The notes: generated by a model from the sequence alone, not told the origin. 64,000 bases of DNA from Nitratireductor thuwali (GCF_036621415.1 NZ_CP030941.1:1364001-1428000); one strand, 5' to 3'. Shown: positions 22,577 through 30,866, numbered from the stretch's first letter. A program made the numbers and translations.

Positions 22577-23384
22577 CAAAAGCGCGCCAGCCGCGGCAGG
22601 GAACTACGGGGCAGCGTTCGGCGCCGCGATACTGGATCCCGACCAGCCCAGGCCCGAACGGGTGACAGGCCCGCGCGGCAAGGCCGCCGAGAAGCGCTTC
22701 AATGTCTACCGCAACAATGTCACTTACGGTCTGGTGACGGCGCTTTCGGAGATCTTCCCGGCGATCGCCCGCCTGCTGGGCGAACAGAACTTCCGCTTGC
22801 TCGCCCGCGAGTTTCTGCGGGCCCACCCGCCACGCTCGCGGCTGGTCATCGAATACGGGCATGAATTTGCCGACTTTCTCGCGGGATTCCAGCCGGTTCG
22901 TCACCTGAAATACCTGCCCGACCTTGCTCGCCTGGAGCGCGCATGGCTCGACGCCTACCATGCGGCCGATGCCGCACCTCTCGGACCGGGGGAAATTGAA
23001 GCGCTGCCGCCGGACGCTTTGGCGGGTGCGCGCTTTGTCCCGCACCCGGCCGTCCGCATCGTCCGCTCCAGCTATGCCGTCCACGCGATTTTCATGGCTC
23101 AGCGTAGCGCGGAAATGCCCGGACGCATTTATGCCGCCGAGCCGGAGAATGTGCTGATCACCCGCCCGGGCCTGCAGGTGAGGCTTTATAAGCTCGCGCC
23201 CGGACCGCTTCAGTTCATCGAAACGCTGATGTCCGGCAGCAGCCTGCACATAGCGGCCGAAACCACGCTCGCAACTGTCCCCTCCTTCGACCTGGCGCCG
23301 GCCATCGGCCTGCTCATCGAGAGCGGCGCGTTCAGCGGCTGCACGCCGGGAGAAAAGAGTGCGGGGGCACAACAGGAAGGATGA
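22557..23384 (+). CDS. bufC: DUF2063 putative RiPP partner protein (BufC-like)
   Basis: A protein of 275 residues from the ATG at 22557, which has AGGAAAG just upstream; an ATG at 22533 is in frame but lacks such a site. The N-terminal DUF2063 domain is recognisable ([62 protein letters not shown]). It is the usual companion of DUF692 enzymes and is thought to bind and deliver the precursor. It overlaps bufB by 20 bases and doxX by four (ATGA), so the three are translated together. Confidence 0.9.
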   Translation: MRPSSHSKSAPAAAGNYGAAFGAAILDPDQPRPERVTGPRGKAAEKRFNVYRNNVTYGLVTALSEIFPAIARLLGEQNFRLLAREFLRAHPPRSRLVIEYGHEFADFLAGFQPVRHLKYLPDLARLERAWLDAYHAADAAPLGPGEIEALPPDALAGARFVPHPAVRIVRSSYAVHAIFMAQRSAEMPGRIYAAEPENVLITRPGLQVRLYKLAPGPLQFIETLMSGSSLHIAAETTLATVPSFDLAPAIGLLIESGAFSGCTPGEKSAGAQQEG

Positions 23385-23989
23385 TGGGCTTGAAACTGAT
23401 TCGGAATGTCGCCCACCTGCACCACCGGGTTTTCGCCGCCCTTGAAACCGGCACCGAAGGTTGGCTGCTTGGCCTTGGTGCGCGCTTCGCCTTCCTTGCG
23501 GTGCTCTATTTCTACTTCCTCAGTTCCGCCCGGACAAAGGTCGGCGAGGGAATTGCCGGCTTCTTCAACGTTGCCGACGGCGCTTACTTTCAGATCGCCT
23601 TGCCTGCCGTCGAGGCCGCCGGCTTCGACGTCTCCAATGTCCCGTTCCTGCCATGGACGCCAGTCGTGTGGGCGGGCACCTATGCCGAATTCGTCCTGCC
23701 TCTGCTGATCGTCCTGGGGTTGTTCACACGGCTGGCGGCACTTGGGATGATCGCCTTCGTCGTCGTTCAATCCGTCGTCGACATCACGGTGCACGATGTC
23801 GGAGCGGAGACCACAGGTGCCTGGTTCGACCGCTTCTCCGACGGCCTCATCTGGGATCAGCGCACGCTCTGGGTCTTCTTGCTGGCCCATCTGGTGATCA
23901 AGGGCGCGGGCTACGTCTCGCTGGACGCCCTGCTCTATCGATGGACCATGAACCGCCAGCCTTTGAAGGAGGCCGAAGGCCGCGTGTAA
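23381..23989 (+). CDS. DoxX-family membrane protein
   Basis: A 202-residue DoxX-like protein with about four hydrophobic helices (FAFLAVLYFYFL, PVVWAGTYAEFVLPLLIVLGL, AALGMIAFVVVQSVVDI, RTLWVFLLAHLVIKG). DoxX proteins close most DUF2282-DUF692-DUF2063 operons and were called gigT in Cupriavidus. The role is unproven, possibly redox chemistry or handling of the metal or precursor at the membrane. The start ATG overlaps the bufC stop (ATGA) and follows CAGGAAGG. It is convergent with hsp20. Confidence 0.88.
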   Translation: MMGLKLIRNVAHLHHRVFAALETGTEGWLLGLGARFAFLAVLYFYFLSSARTKVGEGIAGFFNVADGAYFQIALPAVEAAGFDVSNVPFLPWTPVVWAGTYAEFVLPLLIVLGLFTRLAALGMIAFVVVQSVVDITVHDVGAETTGAWFDRFSDGLIWDQRTLWVFLLAHLVIKGAGYVSLDALLYRWTMNRQPLKEAEGRV

Positions 23990-24059
23990 AATCCCAGAAG
24001 AAACCGAAGAAACCGACCGCGGTTTCCGGAACAAGGTCATGCTCCAGCAAGGGGACAGG

Positions 24060-24092
24060 TCACGATGACGATTCAAGGAAGCGTCATCGTGA
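24060..24092. repeat. Palindrome between convergent doxX and hsp20 genes
   Basis: TCACGATGACG (24060-24070) and CGTCATCGTGA (24082-24092), perfect 11-bp arms with an 11-base loop ATTCAAGGAAG. It lies in the 160-base convergent gap and can serve as a factor-dependent or mRNA-end hairpin for both genes. There is no T-run. A diverged relative, GATGGCGATTCGACGAAGCG, starts at 39301, so it belongs to a dispersed family. Confidence 0.6.
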
Positions 24093-24149
24093 TCTGGGCA
24101 AAATGGCGACACAGCGCGCCGCCATTCTCCGGATGCTTGGGCGCTCGCG

Positions 24150-24620
24150 TCAGGCCGCGGTCTGCCCCTCGATCTGCTTGGCCTTGTCCTTGGAGGCACG
24201 CGAGATCGGGATCTGGCGCGGCTTCATCTCCTCGGGAACATTGCGCACGAGGTCGATGTGCAGAAGGCCGTCCTTCAGCGCAGCGCCTTTGACCTCGACA
24301 TGGTCGGCGAGCTGGAAACGGCGCTCGAAGCTGCGGCCCGCGATGCCGCGATAAAGCAGCTCCGTGCCTTCGTTCTCCTGCTCCTCGCTCTTTTCGCCCT
24401 TGATCGTCAGCAGATTGCGATGCGCCTCGACCGAGATGTCATTCTCGGAAAAGCCGGCAACAGCCATTGAGATGCGGTAGGCATCATCGCCTGTCCGCTC
24501 GATGTTGTAGGGCGGATAAGTCTGCCCGTTGTCTGGCTGGGCAAGCGAATCGAGCATGGTGAATAGACGGTCGAAGCCGACCGTCGAACGGTAAAGCGGG
24601 GAAAAATCGACATGACGCAT
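24150..24620 (-). CDS. Small heat-shock protein (Hsp20/IbpA-like)
   Basis: A 156-residue alpha-crystallin chaperone that holds unfolded proteins. The ATG at 24620 is chosen because GGAGGA (24628-24633) lies just upstream and the product starts MRHVDFSPLYRSTVGFDRLF, as rhizobial class A proteins do. The crystallin domain (about residues 38-128) carries YRISMAVAGFSENDISVE, LLYRGIAGRSFERRFQL and VKGAALKDGLLHIDL. A flexible tail contains RQIPIS, the IxI-type motif for oligomer assembly. Upstream lie a ROSE-like thermometer and an RpoH-like promoter, so both transcription and translation are probably heat-induced. Confidence 0.95.
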   Translation of the reverse strand: MRHVDFSPLYRSTVGFDRLFTMLDSLAQPDNGQTYPPYNIERTGDDAYRISMAVAGFSENDISVEAHRNLLTIKGEKSEEQENEGTELLYRGIAGRSFERRFQLADHVEVKGAALKDGLLHIDLVRNVPEEMKPRQIPISRASKDKAKQIEGQTAA

Positions 24621-24720
24621 GGGGTAGTCCTCCGTTTGAGCAACATTTGCGTTCTGGTCCCACCCGAAACCCGCTAACGGCGTTTCCAAGGGACCAGCAG
24701 CCCCTGTTGGCGGCTGCAAT
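24621..24720 (-). promoter_or_regulatory. ROSE-like RNA thermometer in the hsp20 leader
   Basis: On the minus strand the leader has a stem with arms CTGGTCCC (24690-24697) and GGGACCAG (24654-24661) enclosing a smaller GAAAC/GTTTC pair. Near the start is TTGCT (24639-24643), five bases ahead of the ribosome site GGAGGA (24628-24633). The UYGCU element opposite an AGGA ribosome site is the signature of ROSE elements, which melt at heat-shock temperature. These are standard for rhizobial hsp20 genes. No folding was computed. Confidence 0.65.
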
Positions 24721-24724
24721 CTAG

Positions 24725-24753
24725 ATTTGGGAATTTACCCTTAAGGCTTCAAG
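24725..24753 (-). promoter_or_regulatory. RpoH-like heat-shock promoter for hsp20
   Basis: On the minus strand CTTGAAG (24747-24753) is followed after 15 bases by CCCAAAT (24725-24731). This is close to the sigma-32 consensus CTTGAAA with a 13-15 base spacer and CCCATNT. Transcription would begin near 24718, giving a leader of about 100 bases that contains the thermometer. Confidence 0.6.
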
Positions 24754-25020
24754 ATATCTCCGAGGAAGCGGATGAACGGCACCTGAACGAGGGTTTAGGG
24801 CTGCGTTCAGGTCGCGTTGCTAGAATGCTCGTCAACTCGTTGTTCGGAGCGTCTGCATCGTCCCTTCCAGGCGCTCCGGCAAAGGCCGGGGGCGGCACCG
24901 CCGCCTCCGGCATGCCGTTGGCGTTTTTGCCTGCATGGCCCTGGCACCTCGACCGGAAAGCTTTTGCTTTTATCCGGTCTGGTCTTTATCACATCTGGAT
25001 TGCAACAAGCATCGGCCGCG

Positions 25021-25988
25021 ATGACTGAGCTCCTTCGCCAGGTACCGGAAAATCCTGTCCCTGCCGGCACCAAAGCCGGGTTGATGAAGGCCGCCGACGG
25101 GCTACACATCCGTTATGCCTTGTTTCCCAATGCCGCTCCGAGCGGCACAATCGTCCTCTTGCCGGGCCGCAACGAAAGCATCGAGAAGTATTTCGAGACC
25201 GTCGGCGATCTGGCCAAGCGCGGTTTTGCCTGTGCGATGCTCGATTGGCGCGGACAAGGCGGCTCCGGCCGGCTGCTGAGCGACCCCCGCAAGGGGCACA
25301 TCGAGCGCTTCGACGATTATGTGTCCGACCTCAATCAGTTTTTCACCGACATCATACTGCCGGATTGCCGGCCCCCGTTTCATTTGATGGCCCATTCCAT
25401 GGGAGCGCTGGTTGCGCTGCTGGCAGCGCGGGACTTGGTCAACCGGGTGCGCCGCATGGTCCTTCTGGCCCCCCGCTGGACTTTTCCGCGCCGCTGTCAA
25501 TGCCGGCGCTGAGGCGGTTGGCCGGATTTTTCCATGTGTTGGGCATGGGAAGCCTCTACGCCCCCGGCGGCAGGCGGCGCGACGATCCCTTGCCCTTCAG
25601 CGGCAACAGGCTGACAAGCGACGACCGGCGCTTCGCGCGCAACCAGTCGATCGTCGCGCACCATCCGGAGCTTGCCATGGGCGCCCCCACCGCCGCCTGG
25701 GTATATGCCGCGTGCGTGGCCTCCGATCGCGTGCGCGATCCCCGATTCATGGCCTCAATCCGTATTCCGATCCTGTTTCTGGCTGCCGGCGCCGACCGTG
25801 TGGTTTCGACGCCGGCGATCGAGCGCTATGCGCGCGGGCTGCGCAGCGCCGCTGCGCTCACGGTCGACGGCGCCAGACATGAACTGCTGCAGGAAGCCGA
25901 TTTCTACCGCGAACAGGTGCTCGCCGCCGCCACGACCTATATATTGGGGGACAGCGCCGCCGAGAACGGATCCCTGGCGCTGGCTTGA
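25021..25988 (+). pseudogene. Alpha/beta hydrolase (lysophospholipase-like), frameshifted
   Basis: Frame 1 from ATG 25021 reads MTELLRQVPENPVPAGTKAG, then the oxyanion region IVLLPGRNESIEKYFE and the nucleophile elbow LMAHSMGALVAL (GxSxG-like, Ser in HSM), but ends at 25512. The natural continuation (PPLDFSAPLSMPALRRLAGF... to 25988, with the catalytic Asp near AAGADRVVSTP and His in DGARHELLQE) is in the next frame. The switch is at a run of six C near 25470, so loss of one C explains it. Joined, the enzyme would be about 322 residues, normal for PldB-like hydrolases. A recent mutation or a sequencing error is possible. Confidence 0.8.
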
Positions 25989-26031
25989 GGCAACTCCGGA
26001 AAATCGGTGTCGTTTGTCGTCCGGGACGGCG

Positions 26032-26808
26032 TCATGAAGCGTTCAGTAGTTCCATGGCCTGGGAATGCAGCTCGGGCGTCGCGGCGGCAACGATATCGCC
26101 GCCCTTTTCGGCCGCCGCCCCGTCCCACCGCGTGATCACGCCGCCAGCCTTCTCGATAATGGGTATCAGCCCTACGATATCGTAGGGCTGGAGATCGCAC
26201 TCGACGACCAAATCGACGTGACCGGCCGCGACCATTGCATAAGCGTAGCAATCTGTCCCGTAGCGCGGCAGCTTCACCGCTTGCTCCACCCGGTCGTAAA
26301 GCGCCCGCCGCAGTCCGTTGAACAGCGCCGGCGTCGTGGTGCAGAGCGTCGCATCGCCAAGTGCCGTGGTCGGGCGTGTCGTGAGCCGCCGGTTGCCGCC
26401 CGGCCCCTCGTAGAATGCGCCTCCGCCATCCGCGAAATAAAGCTCGCCGATAAAGGGCTGCGACATCAGCCCCGCAACGGCCTTGCCCTCCACCGTCAAG
26501 CCGACAAGCGTGCCCCACAGCGGCAGGCCGGAGATGAATGCCCGTGTGCCGTCGATGGGATCGATGACCCACACATGGCTGTGCCCGGCATTTTCCGCCC
26601 CGAATTCTTCGCCGATGATGCCGTGTTCGGGAAATTCTTCCCGGATCAGCGTCCTTATAGCCTTTTCGGCCCCCTTGTCTGCCTCCGTGACGGGATCGAA
26701 ACCGGCGGCCAGCTTGTTGTCGACCAAGCCGCCATTGCGAAAACGCGGCAGCGTCTCGGCCGCCGCCGCCGCGGCAATACGGCGCATGAAATCCGGAGTG
26801 GGACCCAT
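26032..26808 (-). CDS. hisN: Histidinol-phosphatase, inositol monophosphatase family
   Basis: A 258-residue Mg-dependent phosphatase of the IMPase fold that releases phosphate from histidinol phosphate in histidine synthesis. Metal-binding motifs are seen: DPVTEADKGAEKAIR, the GIIGEEFG Glu pair (about residues 63-70), WVIDPIDGTRAFISG (about 80-94) and CDLQPYDIVGLIPIIEKAGG near 205. Substitution of the final WD motif by QPYD is seen in HisN rather than SuhB proteins. The gene is adjacent to an intergenic small RNA and an N-formylglutamate amidohydrolase gene, linking it to histidine metabolism. Confidence 0.9.
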   Translation of the reverse strand: MGPTPDFMRRIAAAAAAETLPRFRNGGLVDNKLAAGFDPVTEADKGAEKAIRTLIREEFPEHGIIGEEFGAENAGHSHVWVIDPIDGTRAFISGLPLWGTLVGLTVEGKAVAGLMSQPFIGELYFADGGGAFYEGPGGNRRLTTRPTTALGDATLCTTTPALFNGLRRALYDRVEQAVKLPRYGTDCYAYAMVAAGHVDLVVECDLQPYDIVGLIPIIEKAGGVITRWDGAAAEKGGDIVAAATPELHSQAMELLNAS

Positions 26809-26867
26809 TTACCTATCCATTTTACAACCGGCGCATTTCGCCGGCGCGAAAAATACAACCGCCGGAC

Positions 26868-26895
26868 TTGACATTTGTGCAGCGCAACATAAACT
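26868..26895 (+). promoter_or_regulatory. Sigma-70 promoter of the intergenic small RNA
   Basis: TTGACA (26868-26873, within CTTGAC as in the rhizobial consensus), a 16-base spacer, then TAAACT (26890-26895). The start of transcription would be about 26901-26903, directly before the first RNA hairpin. Confidence 0.65.
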
Positions 26896-26901
26896 TTGAT
26901 T

Positions 26902-26985
26902 CGGATGGCGTTGCCATCCTGCCCACTTTGGGCGTTTCCTCCCTAGACTTACGACCGTGTCGTGTAAACGATGCGGTCTTTTTTT
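26902..26985 (+). ncRNA. Small RNA, probable suhB/mmgR (alpha-r8) family
   Basis: A free-standing transcript of about 84 bases on the plus strand between two minus-strand genes. It has a promoter (26868-26895), hairpin 1 (GGATGGC 26903-26909 with GCCATCC 26913-26919), and hairpin 2 (GCCC/GGGC, 26921-26933). A single-stranded pyrimidine stretch TTTCCTCCCT carries an anti-ribosome-site CCTCC. A strong intrinsic terminator ends it. No plus-strand gene precedes the terminator. Size, layout and position next to an IMPase-family gene match the mmgR RNA of Sinorhizobium (Rfam suhB), a regulator of polyhydroxybutyrate storage. The family name is from memory. Confidence 0.75.
26953..26985 (+). terminator. 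Intrinsic terminator of the small RNA
   Basis: GACCGTGTCG (26953-26962), loop TGTAAA, and CGATGCGGTC (26969-26978) form a ten-pair stem with two G-U pairs, followed by seven T (26979-26985). It is oriented on the plus strand. Confidence 0.88.
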
Positions 26986-27007
26986 ATCCAGGAAAGCGCC
27001 CAGCCGC

Positions 27008-27895
27008 TCACTCCGCCGCAAGCGGTGAGACGAAATACTGGTCCGGGATCATCATCAGGTCGCGCACGAATTCGCGAATGTCGACGGCAAGGCGGGCAAA
27101 GCCCTCCGTCCGCTCGAAGGTGCGTTCGTTGAGATAGAGCCCCCGGTTGATCTCGATCTGCAGGGCATGGAGTTGTTCGGTCGGTCGCCCGTAATGCTCC
27201 GTGATGAAGCCGCCGGCATAGGGCTTGTTATGGACGACCTTGTATCCCTTGGCCGAAAGCAGCCCTATGGCGTACTCGGTCAGGCCGGACGTTGCGGACG
27301 CACCGAAGCGGTCGCCTATGATGAAATCCGGCCGCATGCCCGCCTCGCCCACCCGGATATTGGCCGGCATGGAGTGGCAGTCGATCAGCACCGCATAGCC
27401 GAACCGCGCCCTTGTGCGACTGAGCATCTCGGCGAGGCACGCATGATAGGGCCTGTAGATCGCGTCGATGCGCATCAGCGCCTCGGAAAGCGGCAGCCGG
27501 CATCCATAGATGTCCTGCCCTTCCCCGACGAGCTTTGGAATCGTGCCGAGGCCGCCGGCCACCCGCGGCGAACGCATGTTGGCGAAGGAAGGCAGCGGCT
27601 CGTAGAACATGCGCGGGTCGAGCTCCCACGGCTCGCGGTTCACATCCAGATAGGCCCGTGGAAAATTGGCCACGAGCAGCGGCGCACCGAAGGCCGAAGC
27701 GGGGTTGAAGAGCTCGTCCACATAGCAATCTTCCGAACGTCGGATCGCTGCCGCGTCGAGGCAGCTCATGCGAAGGAACCGGTCGGGGTAGTGCCGGCCG
27801 CTATGCGGCGAGTTGAACAGGAAAGGAGAGCGCTGCTCGCCCGCCGAGCGAATTTCGAATGCGGGAACGTCGGAGAAATCGTCAACCGCGCTCAT
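27008..27895 (-). CDS. N-formylglutamate amidohydrolase family protein
   Basis: A 295-residue FGase-family protein (HutG type) that hydrolyses N-formylglutamate to glutamate and formate, or a related N-acyl amino acid. The family core begins FLFNSPHSGRHYPDRFL. Further conserved blocks are NFPRAYLDVNREPWELDP, YRPYHACLAEML, YAVLIDCHSMPANIR and PYAGGFITEHYGRP, which carry the likely metal ligands. I start at the ATG at 27895 because the family similarity begins just after it; ATGs at 27958 and 28015 are in frame. It is divergent from cpdR. With hisN nearby, a role in histidine turnover is plausible, but no other hut gene is present. Confidence 0.9.
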   Translation of the reverse strand: MSAVDDFSDVPAFEIRSAGEQRSPFLFNSPHSGRHYPDRFLRMSCLDAAAIRRSEDCYVDELFNPASAFGAPLLVANFPRAYLDVNREPWELDPRMFYEPLPSFANMRSPRVAGGLGTIPKLVGEGQDIYGCRLPLSEALMRIDAIYRPYHACLAEMLSRTRARFGYAVLIDCHSMPANIRVGEAGMRPDFIIGDRFGASATSGLTEYAIGLLSAKGYKVVHNKPYAGGFITEHYGRPTEQLHALQIEINRGLYLNERTFERTEGFARLAVDIREFVRDLMMIPDQYFVSPLAAE

Positions 27896-28102
27896 CTCAC
27901 GCCCATTAGCCCCCGCACATCGTTCATCTTTATTTTCTCCCTTCGACAAGCCTGCCATCACGGCCAATCCCTGTCCAGTGTCCGCGACAGTCTGGCGGTG
28001 GGCAAGATATCTCATTCACTTGATATTTACCCTGTCCGAATCATATACGAAGACACTTCGCGGCCGCCGCAAAGGTTGGTCCGGTTTCGTTCGGTAGGCA
28101 TG

Positions 28103-28465
28103 ATGGCACGAATTCTCCTTGCAGAAGACGATGAAGATATGCGGCGTTTCCTCGTGAAGGCGCTTGAGCGCGCCGGCTATGAGGTCATCGATTTCGACAA
28201 CGGCGCCGGCGCCTATGCCCGCCTGCGCGAGGAACCCTTCTCGCTGCTCCTGACCGACATCGTCATGCCGGAGATGGACGGCATCGAACTGGCTCGCCGC
28301 GCCACGGAGATCGACCCGGACCTCAAGGTCATGTTCATCACCGGCTTCGCCGCCGTGGCGCTCAATCCCGACTCCAACGCACCGCGTGACGCAAAGGTTC
28401 TGTCGAAACCTTTCCATCTTCGCGATCTCGTGAACGAAGTGGAAAAGCTGCTGCAGGCGGCTTGA
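28103..28465 (+). CDS. cpdR: Response regulator CpdR
   Basis: A 120-residue stand-alone receiver protein with no output domain. It starts MARILLAEDDEDMRRFLVKA, with the acidic pocket at AEDDED, the phosphoryl Asp in LLLTDIVMPEMDG (about residue 52), the Thr in VMFITGFAAVAL, and Lys in VLSKPF. Sequence and length match CpdR of Caulobacter and rhizobia. There, unphosphorylated CpdR brings ClpXP to the cell pole to degrade substrates such as CtrA, under control of the CckA-ChpT phosphorelay. An ATG at 28100 directly precedes this one. Confidence 0.93.
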   Translation: MARILLAEDDEDMRRFLVKALERAGYEVIDFDNGAGAYARLREEPFSLLLTDIVMPEMDGIELARRATEIDPDLKVMFITGFAAVALNPDSNAPRDAKVLSKPFHLRDLVNEVEKLLQAA

Positions 28466-28486
28466 GCGCCATCGCCGGGCGCACGG

Positions 28487-29632
28487 TCAAAGGGAAAGCC
28501 GCGCCAGGAGCAGGCAAAGCTCCGACTGCCGATGTGTTCCCGTCTTCTGGAAAATCGCCTTCATCCGCTGCCGGGCGGTGCCGTGCGATATTCCGTGTTC
28601 GAGCGCGGCTTCGAGAAGCGTCCGTCCGTGGAAGAGAGACACGCAGAAGCGCCTCTCCGCAGGCGTAAGGCCGAAATGGCGGGCGAAGCTTTCGATGTCC
28701 AGCGGACTGTGGTCGGCCAAACTCTTCATCACGATGAGTACTTGGGTGCGGCGGGGCAGAAGCGTGGGCAGCGAAGCCGTCGAGGGCAGGCGCGCGAAAT
28801 GAAGGACCCAGGGGCCGTCGGCACCTTCCCACAGACAGCGGCTGGCAGCGGCGGCGGGTGAGCGGCTGAGATCGCGCACGATGCCGGCGACACGCTTGTT
28901 CAGACGGCGGTCGGTAAAAGACAAACGGCCGGAGCGACAACGAACCAGGCGCCCCCTCGAAACGTGGTCGATTGCCTGCTCGTTCGTTTCGGTCAACTGC
29001 AATGAGCCGTCCACGACAAAAGCCGGGCCGCCATGCCGTTCGACCAGCGCCGATGGTGCAGTCAGCTTCTCTGCTTCGGCATTGAGCGCGCCTGTGATAC
29101 CGGCGGCCCGTTCGATCACGCCGACGAGGCGGCGGGAGATCTCTGCGGCGGGGACATCGTACTTTTCGGAATATCTTTGCGGATAGTGTATCGGGAAAAA
29201 TATGACGTCTGTCGGACTCGCGTCCACTTTAAGTCCAACACCGGCGATGACGTCGCCTTGGGGCATGAGCCAGTCGTTGTAATATTCGGTATGCGTAAAG
29301 GTTCTGGCGGGCCTGTCCCGTTCTGCCACGAATACGCTTCCGCTTGGCATTCGCGTCCACATCTCGACCCATGGATTGATGTGGCCATAGCGCGCGCAAT
29401 AGCTGTCTACAAATACCGATTCCATATTGATGATTTCATGAAAATTCACCCGCTCATGGATGAAATCTTGGTTCATCAAGGCTGTGAACCCGCCGGGAAA
29501 CGCCGAGGAAAAGAGTTCGCAGGCATGGCTCCAAGGGGCAGCCCCGAAACATGCCTGCTCGATGGCTTCGGCGATTTCGGAGGCGACCACATCCAGCTGT
29601 CTCTCGTCGTACATCCCCATGTCTCCCCCCAA
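28487..29632 (-). CDS. LuxR-type helix-turn-helix regulator
   Basis: A 381-residue protein with a C-terminal LuxR/GerE-type DNA-binding helix-turn-helix (about residues 320-378: FGLTPAERRFCVSLFHGRTL, HGISHGTARQRMKAIFQKTG). The long N-terminal region is of PAS-like character (residues about 10-200) and matches no known sensor I can name. The LTPAE...TARQ.LK.IF.KTG pattern is that of the many Hyphomicrobiales HTH regulators of unknown signal. ATGs at 29632, 29620 and 29614 are all possible starts. It ends 21 bases from cpdR and is upstream of tRNA-Val on the other strand. Confidence 0.85.
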   Translation of the reverse strand: MGGDMGMYDERQLDVVASEIAEAIEQACFGAAPWSHACELFSSAFPGGFTALMNQDFIHERVNFHEIINMESVFVDSYCARYGHINPWVEMWTRMPSGSVFVAERDRPARTFTHTEYYNDWLMPQGDVIAGVGLKVDASPTDVIFFPIHYPQRYSEKYDVPAAEISRRLVGVIERAAGITGALNAEAEKLTAPSALVERHGGPAFVVDGSLQLTETNEQAIDHVSRGRLVRCRSGRLSFTDRRLNKRVAGIVRDLSRSPAAAASRCLWEGADGPWVLHFARLPSTASLPTLLPRRTQVLIVMKSLADHSPLDIESFARHFGLTPAERRFCVSLFHGRTLLEAALEHGISHGTARQRMKAIFQKTGTHRQSELCLLLARLSL

Positions 29633-29774
29633 GACATCGGCAATCTAGACAAAAAAGACTACCATGGATGGAAAGGGCGCGGAATAAGAAACTCGGACGG
29701 CGTAGCCGCCTGCGCGTGCGCTCCGTCGCAGCATGCCGTATCGGAAATGGCAGCCACGCGCGGCAACCTTTCTA

Positions 29775-29803
29775 TTGACGCCGCCCGCGATTTTGTGATG
29801 TAT
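29775..29803 (+). promoter_or_regulatory. Promoter of tRNA-Val
   Basis: TTGACG (29775-29780), a 17-base spacer and ATGTAT (29798-29803), ending 13 bases before the tRNA 5' end, where a tRNA promoter is expected. Confidence 0.5.
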
Positions 29804-29816
29804 GCGCGCGTCGGAT

Positions 29817-29891
29817 GGGCGTGTAGCTCAGCGGGAGAGCACTTCGTTGACATCGAAGGGGTCACAGGTTCAATCCCTGTCACGCCCACCA
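29817..29891 (+). tRNA. tRNA-Val (anticodon GAC)
   Basis: A complete cloverleaf. The acceptor stem is GGGCGTG with CACGCCC, the D-arm contains AGCTCAGCGGGAGAGC, and the anticodon stem is CTTCG/CGAAG with loop TTGACAT and anticodon GAC at 29849-29851. The T-arm contains GGTTCAATCC. Discriminator A at 29888 is followed by an encoded CCA (29889-29891). It reads valine GUC/GUU codons. No integrase or partial tRNA copy is seen nearby, so it is not used here as an attachment site. Confidence 0.97.
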
Positions 29892-30034
29892 TCCACATCA
29901 GGCGCTCAGGGTCAGCTTGCATAGTCACCGCCGGGCTCGCCCGACCGGACCGCACATTGCCGCTCGGTGATTGACATTCAGCACCCCGTGCCCGCCAGAT
30001 GCGGGCAGTCGTGAAACGAGCTGGGGTGGGTCCC

Positions 30035-30376
30035 ATGAAAAAGCATTCCACCGGCGATTCGTGGCGGCCCGACCCGGATCGCTGGCACGGCGAATGGCAG
30101 CGGCCTGACACGGGAAGCGGCGTATCGATCATCTTCAACGAAACCGACACGATCGGCTATGGCCCCGCGCTGCACAGCCACCCCTATGCCGAGACCTTCA
30201 TCGTCAGGAAGGGCAGGGTGCGGTTCGTCGTGGGCAACGAGGTCATCATCGCCACGGAGGGCGACATACTCGTTGCACCGGCAGGCGCGCCTCACCGCTT
30301 CGAGAACATGGGGCCGGAGCGGCTGGAGATGATCGACATCCATGCCAGCCCGACCTTCGTCACCGAATGGCTCTAG
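30035..30376 (+). CDS. Cupin-domain protein
   Basis: A 113-residue single-domain cupin. The two cupin motifs are visible: [21 protein letters not shown] (metal ligands His-X-His and Glu) and [17 protein letters not shown] with the final His. It starts at the ATG at 30035, with GGGTGGG just upstream; an in-frame ATG at 29999 would add a non-conserved leader. Such small cupins bind a metal and may be sugar-binding or regulatory; substrate unknown. It is followed after 19 bases by queF on the same strand. Confidence 0.85.
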   Translation: MKKHSTGDSWRPDPDRWHGEWQRPDTGSGVSIIFNETDTIGYGPALHSHPYAETFIVRKGRVRFVVGNEVIIATEGDILVAPAGAPHRFENMGPERLEMIDIHASPTFVTEWL

Positions 30377-30395
30377 ACCCGCGGATTGCAGGAAA

Positions 30396-30866
30396 ATGAC
30401 GGAAAAAACCAACATCTACGGGCATCTGACCCAGCTCGGCTCCCCAAGCCCCCTGCCCGGATCGCCTGAAGAGGCCAGGCTGGAGCGGGTGCCGAACCCG
30501 CAAGCCGACAGCCCCTATTGCGTGCGTTTCACGGCGCCCGAATTCACGTCGCTCTGCCCGATGACGGGCCAGCCGGACTTTGCCCATCTGGTGATCGACT
30601 ATGTGCCGGGCCAGTGGCTGGTGGAGAGCAAATCCCTGAAGCTCTATCTCGGCGCATTCCGCAACCACGGCGCGTTCCACGAGGATTGCACCGTCTCCAT
30701 AGGCAGGCGGCTGGCGGACCTTCTGGAACCCGAATGGCTGCGGATCGGCGGATACTGGTATCCCCGCGGCGGCATACCCATCGATGTGTTCTGGCAAACC
30801 GGGCCTGCTCCCGCCTCGGTCTGGATACCCGAGCAGGGCGTGCCGACCTATCGCGGACGGGGATAA
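30396..30866 (+). CDS. queF: NADPH-dependent 7-cyano-7-deazaguanine reductase
   Basis: QueF reduces preQ0 to preQ1, a step of queuosine tRNA modification. The 156-residue product is the short, unimodular type. It carries the catalytic Cys and Asp in [20 protein letters not shown], the NADPH-binding segment [20 protein letters not shown], and the substrate-binding Glu within it. It starts at the ATG at 30396 with GGAAA just upstream; the frame is open to 30342, but the upstream part overlaps the cupin gene. The cupin gene precedes it by 19 bases. Confidence 0.95.
   Translation: MTEKTNIYGHLTQLGSPSPLPGSPEEARLERVPNPQADSPYCVRFTAPEFTSLCPMTGQPDFAHLVIDYVPGQWLVESKSLKLYLGAFRNHGAFHEDCTVSIGRRLADLLEPEWLRIGGYWYPRGGIPIDVFWQTGPAPASVWIPEQGVPTYRGRG

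Noticed and set aside
29817..29891. tRNA-Val as an integration site of a genomic island
   Set aside because: No integrase, no repeated tRNA 3' end and no change of gene content were seen beside it.
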